NCBI GenBank assembly: GCA_016708765.1
Contig: JADJFD010000002.1
Span: 620,001 to 684,000, forward strand
Length of the DNA: 64,000 bases
Source: Chitinophagaceae bacterium
GTDB taxonomy: Bacteria; Bacteroidota; Bacteroidia; Chitinophagales; Chitinophagaceae
Direction: 5' to 3'
The translations under genes and the position numbers were made by a program. The notes under the pieces were generated by a model. The model saw only the letters and a program-made list of their open reading frames with translations, was not told where the DNA came from and did not search any database. This document shows positions 7,971 through 16,591 of this stretch, piece by piece; position 1 is the stretch's first letter, and each line of letters begins with the position of its first letter.

Positions 7971-9398
7971 TTAAAATCTAAAATAAATAAACGGATTATA
8001 ACTCTTGCCTACCAATTGTGCAACACATAAAAACAACAGTACAACATTAAACCCAATGGATAATACATCATAAGTTGTAACACGGCTTGCTTTCTTATCT
8101 ATCCATTTTTTTACAACATGATAGACAGGCATACAGAGTATGATGGCTATTAATAACCAAAAAAGGTGTGCTGTTACGGTGTTGATTAGGTCCATATTTC
8201 CATTAGGACCGGGGCTAAAAGAAAATAATTTCTGAACATAAGCAAAAAGCATCTGCGTATCTGTAAAATAAAAGATTACCCAACCCGGAATAATAATAAC
8301 CAGTGCATATATATGTGAAATAAATGCAGGCATTTTTTCTAACAGCTTTAATAAGAAAGCCCTTTCCATAGCAATGAAAACGAAAAAGTATAATCCCCAG
8401 AAAATAAAATTCCAACTAGGACCATGCCACATACCGGTCAAAAACCAAACGACGAAAAGATTTAGATAAACTCTTTTCTTGTTACCTCCAAGTGGTATGT
8501 ACACATAATCTCTGAAAATGCTTCCTAACGAAATATGCCATCGTCGCCAAAACTCGCCAATAGATTTTGAGATATAAGGATAATTAAAGTTTTCTCGGAA
8601 GTGAAAACCAAACATTCTTCCGAGCCCAATAGCCATGTCTGAATATCCAGAAAAGTCAAAATAGATCTGAATTGCAAACATGAACAAGCCAAACCAGGCT
8701 TCCCAACTCGATAAAGATGCCAAGTCTGCAAATGAAAGAGGATCGATTTGATCACCCATATATTTTCTAACCAACTCTGCCGCAATATTGGCGATTACTA
8801 CTTTTTTAAATAATCCTATGCAAAAACGAGTTACACCCAAACTGAAATCTGTAAAATTTTCTTTTCGACCATAAATTTCTTTCTCTACATGTGCATACCG
8901 GATGATTGGCCCAGCTACCAGCGAAGAGAATAATGATACATACATTAAAAAATTGGGGAAGCTTCGCTGTGCTTTTATATCGCCTCGATAAACATCCACT
9001 ACATACGAAATTGTATGAAATGTATAAAATGAAATACCTAGCGGAAGTGCATAGCCCGGTGCAGTAAAAGAAGTTCCTAAAAAGGCATTTACCTGGTCAA
9101 CAATAAACTGGTCGTATTTAAACGTAGCTAATAATGCAAGATTAAAGATGACTGTAAACGTAACTCCAATTTTGGCCCACTTGGTACCCCGGTGTTTGTC
9201 TATGAATATCGAATTACCCCAGTCCACTAAGGAAGAAAGAATAAGTAATGATATCCAGATTGGCTCTCCCCATCCATAAAATGCCAACGAGAAAATAATA
9301 AGCACCCAATTTCTCCAGGTCGGATTTTTAGTGCTGTAGTAAAAGAAAAGGCATAATGGCAAAAAAATAAAAAGAAAAAACAGACTTGCGAATACCAT
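7971..9398 (-). CDS. MBOAT family O-acyltransferase (AlgI-like)
   Basis: This is a polytopic membrane protein of 475 residues with the MBOAT hallmarks: FDFSGYSDMAIG (248-259), EFWRRWHISLG (282-292) and the catalytic histidine region WHGPSWN (324-330, His325). AlgI-type proteins take acetyl groups from a cytoplasmic donor and pass them across the inner membrane to AlgJ/AlgX-like partners. The next two genes encode exactly such DHHW partners, so the trio is an O-acylation module for a cell-surface polysaccharide. No polymerase or glycosyltransferase genes adjoin it. Confidence 0.93.
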   Translation of the reverse strand: MVFASLFFLFIFLPLCLFFYYSTKNPTWRNWVLIIFSLAFYGWGEPIWISLLILSSLVDWGNSIFIDKHRGTKWAKIGVTFTVIFNLALLATFKYDQFIVDQVNAFLGTSFTAPGYALPLGISFYTFHTISYVVDVYRGDIKAQRSFPNFLMYVSLFSSLVAGPIIRYAHVEKEIYGRKENFTDFSLGVTRFCIGLFKKVVIANIAAELVRKYMGDQIDPLSFADLASLSSWEAWFGLFMFAIQIYFDFSGYSDMAIGLGRMFGFHFRENFNYPYISKSIGEFWRRWHISLGSIFRDYVYIPLGGNKKRVYLNLFVVWFLTGMWHGPSWNFIFWGLYFFVFIAMERAFLLKLLEKMPAFISHIYALVIIIPGWVIFYFTDTQMLFAYVQKLFSFSPGPNGNMDLINTVTAHLFWLLIAIILCMPVYHVVKKWIDKKASRVTTYDVLSIGFNVVLLFLCVAQLVGKSYNPFIYFRF

Positions 9399-9544
9399 AA
9401 TGGAATTTGTGCTATTTGGATGCGTAAAATACTACTTTACATAGTGAAACAAAATGAATACACAGCTTTTTTTTCAAAACTTATATATTTTATGATTCAG
9501 CCATCAGTTCAATTGATATAACTTCGCACATTAAACTATACAAA

Positions 9545-9892
9545 ATGGAATTAACGGCAAAACTAGTACAGCTTCTTCCTTTACAAACAGGCACAGGCAA
9601 AAATGGCGAATGGAAAAAACAGGACATTATTGTAGAAACAGAAGGCCAGTTTCCTAAAAAAGTTTGTATTTCTATCTGGGGAGATAAAATAAAAGCCGAT
9701 GTGTTACAACCGGGAGCACAACTCAATATCTCTTGTGATGTAGAAAGCCGTGAATATAACAGCCGCTGGTACACCGATGTAAAAGCATGGAAAATAGAAC
9801 CTGCAAGCGGGGCATCAATTGATAAACCAGCTGATGATCAGGTTTATTTTGATGAAGGACAAATGGAAGAAAAAGACGATCTGCCGTTTTAA
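9545..9892 (+). CDS. DUF3127 domain-containing protein (OB-fold-like)
   Basis: This 115-residue protein matches the Bacteroidota DUF3127 family: an N-terminal MELTAKLVQLLPLQTGTGKNG segment, a strand with KxDIIVET, the SIWGDKI motif, and a Trp-rich RWYTDVKAW segment, followed by an acidic tail ending in EEKDDLPF. The acidic tail with C-terminal DDLPF resembles the SSB tip that recruits partner proteins, which fits an OB-fold nucleic-acid-binding role; that role is inference. The gene stands alone, convergent with rpoN. Confidence 0.85.
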   Translation: MELTAKLVQLLPLQTGTGKNGEWKKQDIIVETEGQFPKKVCISIWGDKIKADVLQPGAQLNISCDVESREYNSRWYTDVKAWKIEPASGASIDKPADDQVYFDEGQMEEKDDLPF

Positions 9893-9944
9893 TGTAATTC
9901 CTGAATTCCCTTATTAGTGTTATTGGTGTAATTCGTGGCTAACA
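9893..9944. repeat. Dispersed GTGTAATT-type repeat between convergent genes
   Basis: The spacer contains ttagtgttattggtgtaa followed by ttcgtggctaac, a short-period repeat closely resembling the sequence after hflX (711-730) and, in reverse complement, the one at 39518-39550. No terminator-like stem is evident here. Confidence 0.45.
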
Positions 9945-11456
9945 TTACAGCTCCTTTCTTAATCGGGCAACCGAAATATTTAATTGCTCCCTGTATTTGG
10001 CAACAGTACGGCGAGCAATATTGTATCCCTTTTCCTGAAGCAGCTCCGTTAATGCTTCGTCACTCAATGGTTTCTTCTTGTCTTCATCATCAATGAGGTC
10101 ATTAAGAATTTTCTTTACTTCTCTGGTAGACACTTCCTCCCCACTATCGGTGCTAAGCGATTCGCTGAAGAAAAATTTCAAACGATACGTTCCAAACTCC
10201 GTTTGTACAAACTTGCTGTTGGCTACACGGCTCACGGTGGAAATATCGAGATTAGTTTTTTCAGCAATATCTTTCAGGATCATCGGCTTCATCTCCGTTT
10301 CATCACCTGTTAAGAAAAAACCATACTGATGCTCCATAATAGAATTCATGGTGCTCAGTAGTGTATGTTGCCGCTGCTTGATGGCATCAATAAACCATTT
10401 GGCAGAATCTATTTTTTGTTTGATAAAAAGCACAGCTTCTTTCTGTCGTTTATCTTTCTTGGCGCCACGGTCATACTCTTTCAGCATATCCCTGTAGCCC
10501 TCACTAATGCGAAGCTCAGGAGCATTTCTATTGTTTAATGTAAGTTCCAGTTTACCGGCATTATTCATAATGAAGAAATCCGGCACTACATAGCTTTCGC
10601 CTTTATTGGTTTCACCAACATTGCCACCTGGTTTTGGATTTAGCCGTACAGTCTGTTGAATTACTTCCCGCAATTCATCGTCATCAATATTTAATCCTCG
10701 TTGTATCTTTTCGTAATGTTTTTTCGTAAACTCGTCGAAATACTTTGTAAGTGCTTTTATGGCTAGATCAACAGCGACGTTTTCTTCATCTGATTCGAGT
10801 AGTTCTATTTTTTTTCTTTTCAACTGAATTAATAAACATTCCTGCAAATCTCTTGCACCTACTCCGGAAGGTTCAAACTGCTGAATTCTGGCAATTACTT
10901 CTTCCACTTCAGCAACATTGGTTGCTACATTCTGTCGAAATGCAAGATCATCCACGATAGCTGTAGTTTCTCTTCGCAAATAACCATCTTCATCTATACT
11001 GCCCACTATTTGTCCGGCTATTACCTTTTCCCTATCATCCAACTTTAAAAGTCCTAACTGGGCAATTAAGGTTTCATAAAAACTCGTTTCCTTTTTAAAT
11101 GGTAGTTGCCTGCTTTCATCTTCTTCTGGGTAATTATCATCTCTTAATTTATAGTCACCTACTTCATCATCGCCTTCCTGCACATAATCGCTTACATCAA
11201 TATTTTCATATTCATCTTCGCTACCATCGGGCTCCTTATATTCTTCTTCGGCCGTTTCTGCAAATTCATCTTTCATTTCCTCGTTACTTTCATCCATTTT
11301 ATCCTCGTCCAGTTCCAGAGCAGGATTTTCTTCCATCTCTTCTTTAATCCGGGTTTCAAGATTAGCCGTAGGTACCTGTAGCAGTTTCATTAGCTGAATC
11401 TGCTGAGGCGATAATTTTTGCAGCATTTTCTGCTGAAAGCTTTGACTCAGAGCCAT
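9945..11456 (-). CDS. rpoN: RNA polymerase factor sigma-54
   Basis: All three RpoN regions are present. The glutamine- and leucine-rich activator-interacting region I is at the N-terminus (SQSFQQKMLQKLSPQQIQLMK), followed by a long acidic region II (about 50-115), the core-binding and HTH region, and the RpoN box ARRTVAKYRE (481-490) that reads the -24 element. The length (503) is typical for Bacteroidota. Sigma-54 holds polymerase in a closed complex until an AAA+ activator acts; no such activator is encoded nearby. A TATTTTTG promoter box lies upstream. Confidence 0.97.
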   Translation of the reverse strand: MALSQSFQQKMLQKLSPQQIQLMKLLQVPTANLETRIKEEMEENPALELDEDKMDESNEEMKDEFAETAEEEYKEPDGSEDEYENIDVSDYVQEGDDEVGDYKLRDDNYPEEDESRQLPFKKETSFYETLIAQLGLLKLDDREKVIAGQIVGSIDEDGYLRRETTAIVDDLAFRQNVATNVAEVEEVIARIQQFEPSGVGARDLQECLLIQLKRKKIELLESDEENVAVDLAIKALTKYFDEFTKKHYEKIQRGLNIDDDELREVIQQTVRLNPKPGGNVGETNKGESYVVPDFFIMNNAGKLELTLNNRNAPELRISEGYRDMLKEYDRGAKKDKRQKEAVLFIKQKIDSAKWFIDAIKQRQHTLLSTMNSIMEHQYGFFLTGDETEMKPMILKDIAEKTNLDISTVSRVANSKFVQTEFGTYRLKFFFSESLSTDSGEEVSTREVKKILNDLIDDEDKKKPLSDEALTELLQEKGYNIARRTVAKYREQLNISVARLRKEL

Positions 11457-11545
11457 AGTGTGTTCAATTAGAAGTAAATAGGCTTTTAAAAAGTCGGCCT
11501 ATTATCAAAAATAATGCCGTAAATTTAAGTAGAAAAAAACAAAAG

Positions 11546-11908
11546 ATGGTACAACGACTATGTGGTTTTCTTGTTGTGTTCCTGTTAATGTTTCAGGGAG
11601 ATATTTTGGGACAGGTTTCTATTAAAAAAATTACAATAAGCAAAGAAAAACTTGCCCTTGGCTCTAAAAGGTTCAATCAACCCGACAATGTTTTAAATTG
11701 TCTCGTCGAGAGACCTACTCAATATCCACAAAAATTTAGTCTTCAGGAATTTTCAGCTAACTGGCGATATGATGACCATCTGGGTTTTTTTTGCAAAAAA
11801 GAATTACAACTCGATAAAATAACTACTGTTCCAATTCGCTTTCGCCTTGGGTCATTAGATTATGTAAACTGGATGGAAAGAAAACCAAATGCGATAAAGC
11901 CCCGATAA
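11546..11908 (+). CDS. Secreted protein of unknown function
   Basis: This 120-residue protein has an N-terminal signal sequence (cleavage plausible after LGQ, residue 23). The mature domain ends in a segment with RFRLGSLDYVNWMERKP, which resembles short secreted Bacteroidota proteins without assigned function. It is divergent from rpoN and convergent with the DegT aminotransferase, with only 3 bp between the stop codons. I do not recognise a domain. Confidence 0.65.
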   Translation: MVQRLCGFLVVFLLMFQGDILGQVSIKKITISKEKLALGSKRFNQPDNVLNCLVERPTQYPQKFSLQEFSANWRYDDHLGFFCKKELQLDKITTVPIRFRLGSLDYVNWMERKPNAIKPR

Positions 11909-11911
11909 AAA

Positions 11912-13129
11912 TTAATTAGTAATTGTTTGCTCATTCAAAACTTTTTGAATAGCTGCAACCATCTTTTCTCCTTTCTCTTTTATCTGCTCTTCTGTCCACA
12001 ACAAACTGATAGCGGTAGAAATACAACGGCCCATTACTTCATCACTGGCAGAAAAATCCTTATTTGCCTGCTCCATCACTCTTGCTTTTAACTCCGGATG
12101 TAATGAATTTAATGTTGTAGCATTTTTAAGATGATCCCATTTCCGGATATAATGCCAGTTATTATCAAACCAATAAAAATTACCAGCAAGAATCCCTTGT
12201 GCTTTCATTTCATTTACAACTGCAACTGTAGCTTCCTTGGTTGGTAAAAACCAGCTTACAAAACTGCAACTATCGCCTGCAGGATCTGGTATATGTCGGA
12301 AAGAAACTCCAGGTAATTTTGCCAGCATATTTTTTAATATGCCATGATTTTTTTTCTGAATGGCAAGAAACTCATCTAGTCTTTGAATTTGTGCTAAACC
12401 AACTGCGGCATGTAGTTCAGATATTCTATAATTATAACCAATAAAAGGATGCAAGTCTGCACCACGGTCTGCGCCTTTGTGGTCATGCCCATGATCGGTA
12501 TAGCCATCACATTTTTCATACAACTCTTTACTGTTCATCATTACCACACCGCCTTCGGCACATGTTATTGTTTTTACAAAGTCGAAAGAGAAAGTTCCTG
12601 CATCGCCAATAGTACCAAGATGTTTTCCTTTGTATGTTCCGCCAATACTCTGACAAGCATCTTCCAATAAAAACAAATTATGCTCTTTGCATATTGCTTG
12701 TAGTGCATCCATGTCGGCCATGCCGCCACACATATGCACTGGCATTATTGCTTTTGTTTTGGGAGTAATTGCATTTCGCACAGCATCGGGAGCCAAGGTT
12801 AATGTTTCATCTATATCAACCAATACTGGAACTGCACCAACGCTTAGTATTGCTTCAAAGCTTGCAACAAATGTGAATGAAGGAGTAATTACTTCATCGC
12901 CATAACCAATACCCAATGCACTCATGGCAGTCGATAATGCGGCCGTTCCACTGGAAGTTAGCTGTGCATAGTTGCAACCAAATCTTTTGCAAATAGCTTC
13001 TTCTAGCTCTTTACTTTTCCAGATTCCTTTTCTAGGTCCGTCAAACCCATACCGCATCAGGATGCCTGTTTCCAATACATCATTAACTTCTTTTCTTTCT
13101 TTATCACTCCAAAGTTCAAAACCGGGCAT
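11912..13129 (-). CDS. DegT/DnrJ/EryC1/StrS family PLP-dependent aminotransferase
   Basis: This is a fold-type I PLP enzyme. Asp157 in LLEDACQS contacts the PLP ring nitrogen, and Lys186 in SFDFVKTITCAEGG forms the Schiff base. The N-terminal TSSGTAALSTAM segment (58-70) is the phosphate-binding region. Such enzymes install amino groups on keto-sugars in lipopolysaccharide or antibiotic pathways. The C-terminal insertion containing YWFDNNWHYIRKWDH is characteristic of a subgroup but does not identify the substrate. The gene stands alone. A candidate TAACTTTG promoter box is at 13203-13210, so its leader would run through a relic of another gene. Confidence 0.9.
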   Translation of the reverse strand: MPGFELWSDKERKEVNDVLETGILMRYGFDGPRKGIWKSKELEEAICKRFGCNYAQLTSSGTAALSTAMSALGIGYGDEVITPSFTFVASFEAILSVGAVPVLVDIDETLTLAPDAVRNAITPKTKAIMPVHMCGGMADMDALQAICKEHNLFLLEDACQSIGGTYKGKHLGTIGDAGTFSFDFVKTITCAEGGVVMMNSKELYEKCDGYTDHGHDHKGADRGADLHPFIGYNYRISELHAAVGLAQIQRLDEFLAIQKKNHGILKNMLAKLPGVSFRHIPDPAGDSCSFVSWFLPTKEATVAVVNEMKAQGILAGNFYWFDNNWHYIRKWDHLKNATTLNSLHPELKARVMEQANKDFSASDEVMGRCISTAISLLWTEEQIKEKGEKMVAAIQKVLNEQTITN

Positions 13130-13166
13130 AATAATTTTAGATTTTTGATTTCAGATTTTAGATTTA
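13130..13166. repeat. AT-rich short-period repeat (TTTAGATTT-like)
   Basis: Between the DegT start codon and the gene-tail relic lies a low-complexity run of near repeats: ttttagattt, ttgatttcag, attttagatt. It is simple-sequence-like and would form part of the DegT mRNA leader. Confidence 0.4.
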
Positions 13167-13196
13167 CGGCTTATAAAACTCCCACTTGCCGCCAAG
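13164..13196 (-). pseudogene. Relic of the 3' end of a GH10-like (DUF187) gene
   Basis: Read on the minus strand, this stretch encodes LGGKWEFYKP followed by a TAA stop. The intact GH10-like gene ending at 13913 finishes PGGKWEFYKP then TAA. The aligned part shared by the two copies is about 30 bp. Apart from the first codon shown (L against P), the differences I see are third-position and synonymous. It looks like the last codons of a former tandem paralog, now stranded in the leader of the DegT gene. Confidence 0.55.
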
Positions 13197-13271
13197 GTTT
13201 GGCAAAGTTAAAGCAAGAAGATGAAAAGTAAGTTCCTTAGAAACCTTTCGTAATTTGTATAATAAATCTTA

Positions 13272-13907
13272 ATGATGAAAATTCTTCTACTAACCCCAAT
13301 ACTATGCATTTCCCTTCATTGCATGTCACAAACAAGAATTGCTGCCCGTGCAGGTATGAATCTGGCAACAATCAATTTTAACGACTATAAACTTGAAAAA
13401 AGACCTCTTACCCGTTTAAATGCCGGGTTAATGATTGATATTCCATTAGAAGAGAACTGGTCTATTTATACAGGACCTTATTATGCCGGGAAAGGAGTTA
13501 TTCATGGTAGAAGATTTGGAGCTAACATAATTGACTCTGTTACCATTCGTCTGAACTACATAGAGCTTCCGGTAAATGTTGCTTATAAATTCCCATCGCA
13601 AAATAAAAACAGATTTGCAATAGCTGCAGGACCTTATATCGGCTACGGTTTTAATGGAGAAATCTTTACAATTAATAGTAATCGGCCGCCCGAAAAACAA
13701 CTTCATAAAAAGGAAACAGATAAATATAAAAGATTAGAAGTAGGGTATAATCTTTCATCTCTTTATGAAATACACAATAAATGGGGTTTCAGAGTAGATT
13801 ATTCTAAAAGCCTACTTACTATCCATAGGTATAACAAAAAAAGGAACAGTGTTTTCGGATTCTCCTTTTTTTGGTACTTAAATAACAAAAAAGAAGAGGT
13901 CGACTAA
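13272..13907 (+). CDS. PorT-like outer membrane beta-barrel protein
   Basis: A signal peptide (cleavage near CMS, residue 19) is followed by alternating hydrophobic and polar strands of the small OmpA/PorT-like beta-barrel type. The segments include an N-terminal RAGMNLATINF, SIYTGPYYAGKG, IELPVNVAYKF and a final strand near SVFGFSFFWYL. At 211 residues it fits an eight- to ten-stranded barrel. PorT is linked to type IX secretion in some Bacteroidota, but the generic PorT-like family is broad and this assignment covers fold only. It is convergent with the GH10-like gene, 5 bp apart, and lies between the two copies of that gene's tail. Confidence 0.8.
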   Translation: MMKILLLTPILCISLHCMSQTRIAARAGMNLATINFNDYKLEKRPLTRLNAGLMIDIPLEENWSIYTGPYYAGKGVIHGRRFGANIIDSVTIRLNYIELPVNVAYKFPSQNKNRFAIAAGPYIGYGFNGEIFTINSNRPPEKQLHKKETDKYKRLEVGYNLSSLYEIHNKWGFRVDYSKSLLTIHRYNKKRNSVFGFSFFWYLNNKKEEVD

Positions 13908-13912
13908 CTTAA

Positions 13913-15454
13913 TTACGGTTTATAAAACTCCCACTTACCACCAGGTTGCACCAATATGGCTATTTCACTAAGGTCGCTTTCATTATTATTCTTTCCTACC
14001 GATGTAATAAGATAACGGTATGAATAATTTTTAGAAGACAACGCCTCTTTTAACACAAACCCTTCTGGCTTCATTACAAACTTGGAAATATACTCTGGAA
14101 TGTTGCCGAAAGTTTCACTTTCAGAATTTGCTGCATACTGATACACCACATAGTATTTTATATCTATCAGATTTCTTGGATCTGGCTTTACAGTTAGCTC
14201 AATAATAGAATCATTAGTGATTGTTCTTTCTACAATCGGCGGCCATGGCTTTTCTTTATCAATCCAGCGCATTGGAGGTAACAAAGCTGGATATTTATAA
14301 TATGTATTCTGTAAACTATCATTCCACCCATTTGGATTGTTGTCAAAAGATTTACTGCTAAAATAAATGCTGCCATGAACATTGGGATTGCGGCGTAACA
14401 TCTTTATCTGATTCGGAAGCTCCTGAGGATTCATCCAATCCTTTTCATTGCCACTGGCTCTGTAAATTCCGTGCCCAATATAAACATGACGACCATAACT
14501 GTTACGGCTCCACCAATCAAGCATTTTTGCATAATCTACTTTTGAATGCCCGATATAGAAATATAATTGTGGGGTTACGTAATCGATCCATCTTTTTTGC
14601 ATCCATAGTAAAATGTCTGCATACAAATCATCATAGTTTGTTTGTCCGCCCTGACTATCGCTTCCTCTCGGGTCTTTATCTTTATTGCGCCATACACTAA
14701 ATGGAGAAATACCAAAACGGCAAAGTCTTTTTTCTTGCTTGATGGCAATACTTAATGCCTGAATAATAGAATCAGTATTGCTGCGACGCCAATCATCTTT
14801 ACTTAATTTACTTCCTGAAGATTTATAGGTAGCATCATCTGGAAATTCTTTTCCTGGAATACGATAAGGATAAAAATAATCATCCATGTGAATAGCATCT
14901 ACATCGTAACGCTTTACAATATCTCTTACCACACTTACTACAAACTTTTGTGCTTCTTTATTTCCGGGGTCAAAATATTTTTTATCGCCATAGGTTAAAA
15001 ACCACTCTGGATGTTTGCGGCTAATATGATCGTCGCTAATAGAAGAATTGCTGGTATTAAAGACAGCACGGTAAGGATTTAGCCATGCATGAAATTCCAT
15101 TCCTCTTTTATGCGTTTCTTCAATCATAAACTTTAATGGATCGTAATATGGAACTGGTGCTTTGCCTTGTGTGCCGGTAAGCCACTGGCTCCATGGCTCT
15201 AGTTCAGATGGATAGAATGCATCTGCAGATGGCCTTATCTGAACTATCATGGCATTCATACCATTCTTCTGATGTTTTTCAATCATCGTAATGTATTCCA
15301 ACTTTTGCTTTTCGCTATCCCATACGCCATGTGTAGGCCAGTCAATATTATTGACGGTGGCTATCCATACGCCACGAAATTCATACTTAGGCTGGGCTGT
15401 TGCAAACTGAAATAAAAATAGAACGGGTAAGAACCAAAGGGATTTTTTCTTCAT
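13913..15454 (-). CDS. Secreted glycoside hydrolase, GH10-like / DUF187 family
   Basis: A signal peptide (to about residue 20) precedes a TIM-barrel domain of the DUF187/GHL10 family. Recognisable segments are FRGVWIATVNNIDWP near residue 26, QKNGMNAMIVQIRPSADAFYPS, the AWLNPYRA motif, DAIHMDDYFYPY and RFGISPFSVWRNKD. In this family the Asp-rich strand ends bind carbohydrate. A C-terminal fibronectin-III-like domain (about 415-513) ends in GGKWEFYKP. It probably acts on peptidoglycan or exopolysaccharide. The family is well represented in Chitinophagaceae and other Bacteroidota. A relic of a second copy's tail lies 0.7 kb away. Confidence 0.9.
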   Translation of the reverse strand: MKKKSLWFLPVLFLFQFATAQPKYEFRGVWIATVNNIDWPTHGVWDSEKQKLEYITMIEKHQKNGMNAMIVQIRPSADAFYPSELEPWSQWLTGTQGKAPVPYYDPLKFMIEETHKRGMEFHAWLNPYRAVFNTSNSSISDDHISRKHPEWFLTYGDKKYFDPGNKEAQKFVVSVVRDIVKRYDVDAIHMDDYFYPYRIPGKEFPDDATYKSSGSKLSKDDWRRSNTDSIIQALSIAIKQEKRLCRFGISPFSVWRNKDKDPRGSDSQGGQTNYDDLYADILLWMQKRWIDYVTPQLYFYIGHSKVDYAKMLDWWSRNSYGRHVYIGHGIYRASGNEKDWMNPQELPNQIKMLRRNPNVHGSIYFSSKSFDNNPNGWNDSLQNTYYKYPALLPPMRWIDKEKPWPPIVERTITNDSIIELTVKPDPRNLIDIKYYVVYQYAANSESETFGNIPEYISKFVMKPEGFVLKEALSSKNYSYRYLITSVGKNNNESDLSEIAILVQPGGKWEFYKP

Positions 15455-15497
15455 GTTTTCGGATTCGCTGTGATATAATCAGGATGGCAAAAATACA

Positions 15498-15956
15498 TTA
15501 TTCGTTGCTATTCCGAATCTTATCAAGCAAATCGCTTAAGATATTAGCATCTTTTTCTGAAAGATTTCCAAGCACTCCATCAATTTCATCTTGCTTTTCA
15601 TCTAATCTTTCCAGCATTTTTTTCCCTTTATCGGTAATTATAACATCTACAAGGCGGCGATCGTTCTTACAGGTTAATTTCTTTACTAATCCTTTCGTAA
15701 TTAGTCGATCCACGATGCGGCTTGTATCACTCATTTTTTCCAGCATCCTTTCCCGTATTTGTAAGGTAGAAAGTGGTTGAGGGAAACTGCCTCTTAATAT
15801 TCTGAGAATATTGAATTGCTGTGGTGTAATATCTTCTGCATCAAAAACAGCTTTTGTTTTTTCCCGCATCCAAGAATGAGTATAAAGCAGGTTGATGGCT
15901 GCCTTCTGATGCGGATTGCGAAATTTATTCTGTTGTATATCTTCTTCAATACCCAT
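15498..15956 (-). CDS. MarR family transcriptional regulator
   Basis: This 152-residue protein has the winged-helix MarR architecture: an N-terminal dimerisation helix, recognition helices around TPQQFNILRILRG and LSTLQIRERMLEKMSDTSRIVDRLITKGLV, and the wing KNDRRLVDVIITDKG with the conserved D-R-R. MarR proteins usually repress their own operon and release DNA when they bind a small phenolic or other ligand. It lies 72 bp downstream of a SnoaL-like gene on the same strand, and a palindrome in that gene's promoter is its likely operator. Confidence 0.92.
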   Translation of the reverse strand: MGIEEDIQQNKFRNPHQKAAINLLYTHSWMREKTKAVFDAEDITPQQFNILRILRGSFPQPLSTLQIRERMLEKMSDTSRIVDRLITKGLVKKLTCKNDRRLVDVIITDKGKKMLERLDEKQDEIDGVLGNLSEKDANILSDLLDKIRNSNE

Positions 15957-16028
15957 TATTAAGTAAATGTAAAAAGTTTCAGGTAAAGCTTAGAACTTCA
16001 CCCAAAACTTTTTGTGTCAATTGTTGAA

Positions 16029-16382
16029 TTAATTGTTATAATAAAACTTTTCTTCAACTATTTTACCGTTTTTCCAACGCTGAACAGCTAATTGAGTATA
16101 ATTGCGAACTCCATAATCTTTATGCGTATAATCCATCCACCACTCAGTAACTGCCAAATCATCGCTAATAATACTATTAACCACTTTAGCTCCACGAAAC
16201 TCTGTTAATCCGTTTACAAAAGCTTCTTCATACTGGCGGTTTACTTCTTTTCCTTCTCTGGCAGGGTAATTATTATCCTGCATTACTACATCATCAGCAT
16301 AAAATTTGTCAAATGCGTCCAAAATTTTTCCTTCTAAAATCATTTGGTTTAGCTGATCTACGTTTGTCCTTAAATCTTTCAT
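16029..16382 (-). CDS. SnoaL/NTF2-like small protein
   Basis: This 117-residue protein fits the cone-shaped NTF2/SnoaL-like fold: N-terminal helices, FYADDVVMQDNNYPAREGKE, a central FRGAKVVNSIISDDLAVTEWWMDYTHKD strand pair, and a C-terminal VQRWKNGKIVEEKFYY hairpin. Members include small-molecule isomerases, cyclases and stress-related binding proteins; no catalytic set is certain here. It heads an operon with a MarR regulator, so it probably responds to a small ligand or toxic compound sensed by that regulator. Confidence 0.82.
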   Translation of the reverse strand: MKDLRTNVDQLNQMILEGKILDAFDKFYADDVVMQDNNYPAREGKEVNRQYEEAFVNGLTEFRGAKVVNSIISDDLAVTEWWMDYTHKDYGVRNYTQLAVQRWKNGKIVEEKFYYNN

Positions 16383-16418
16383 AATTGTATATGTTTATTT
16401 AATTCAATGTTTAAACAA

Positions 16419-16450
16419 CAAAATTAATGTTGCAACATTGATTTTCCAAA
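16419..16450 (-). promoter_or_regulatory. Bacteroidota-type promoter of the SnoaL-marR operon, enclosing an operator palindrome
   Basis: On the minus strand a -33 TTTG (16447-16450) and a -7 TAATTTTG (16419-16426) are 20 bp apart, matching the Bacteroidota promoter pattern. The spacer is largely filled by the perfect 14-bp palindrome AATGTTGCAACATT (16426-16439). A further half-site TCAATGTT lies at 16404-16411 downstream. This geometry predicts repression by steric block, most simply by the MarR protein encoded in the same operon. Confidence 0.7.
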
Positions 16451-16591
16451 TAATTTATTCCTTTTATAAATTACTTAGTCTTTTATTAACATTCCTGTCG
16501 CAGCATTGGGCTAAAAAAATCCCTCTTTGTGGTATTGCCGTAAATCAAGAAAATCGTTTGATTTGTAATACCATCCTTAAACCCATTAAAT

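Noticed and set aside
15400..15780. Frame antisense to the MarR and GH10-like genes
   Set aside because: It is a shadow of two well supported genes.
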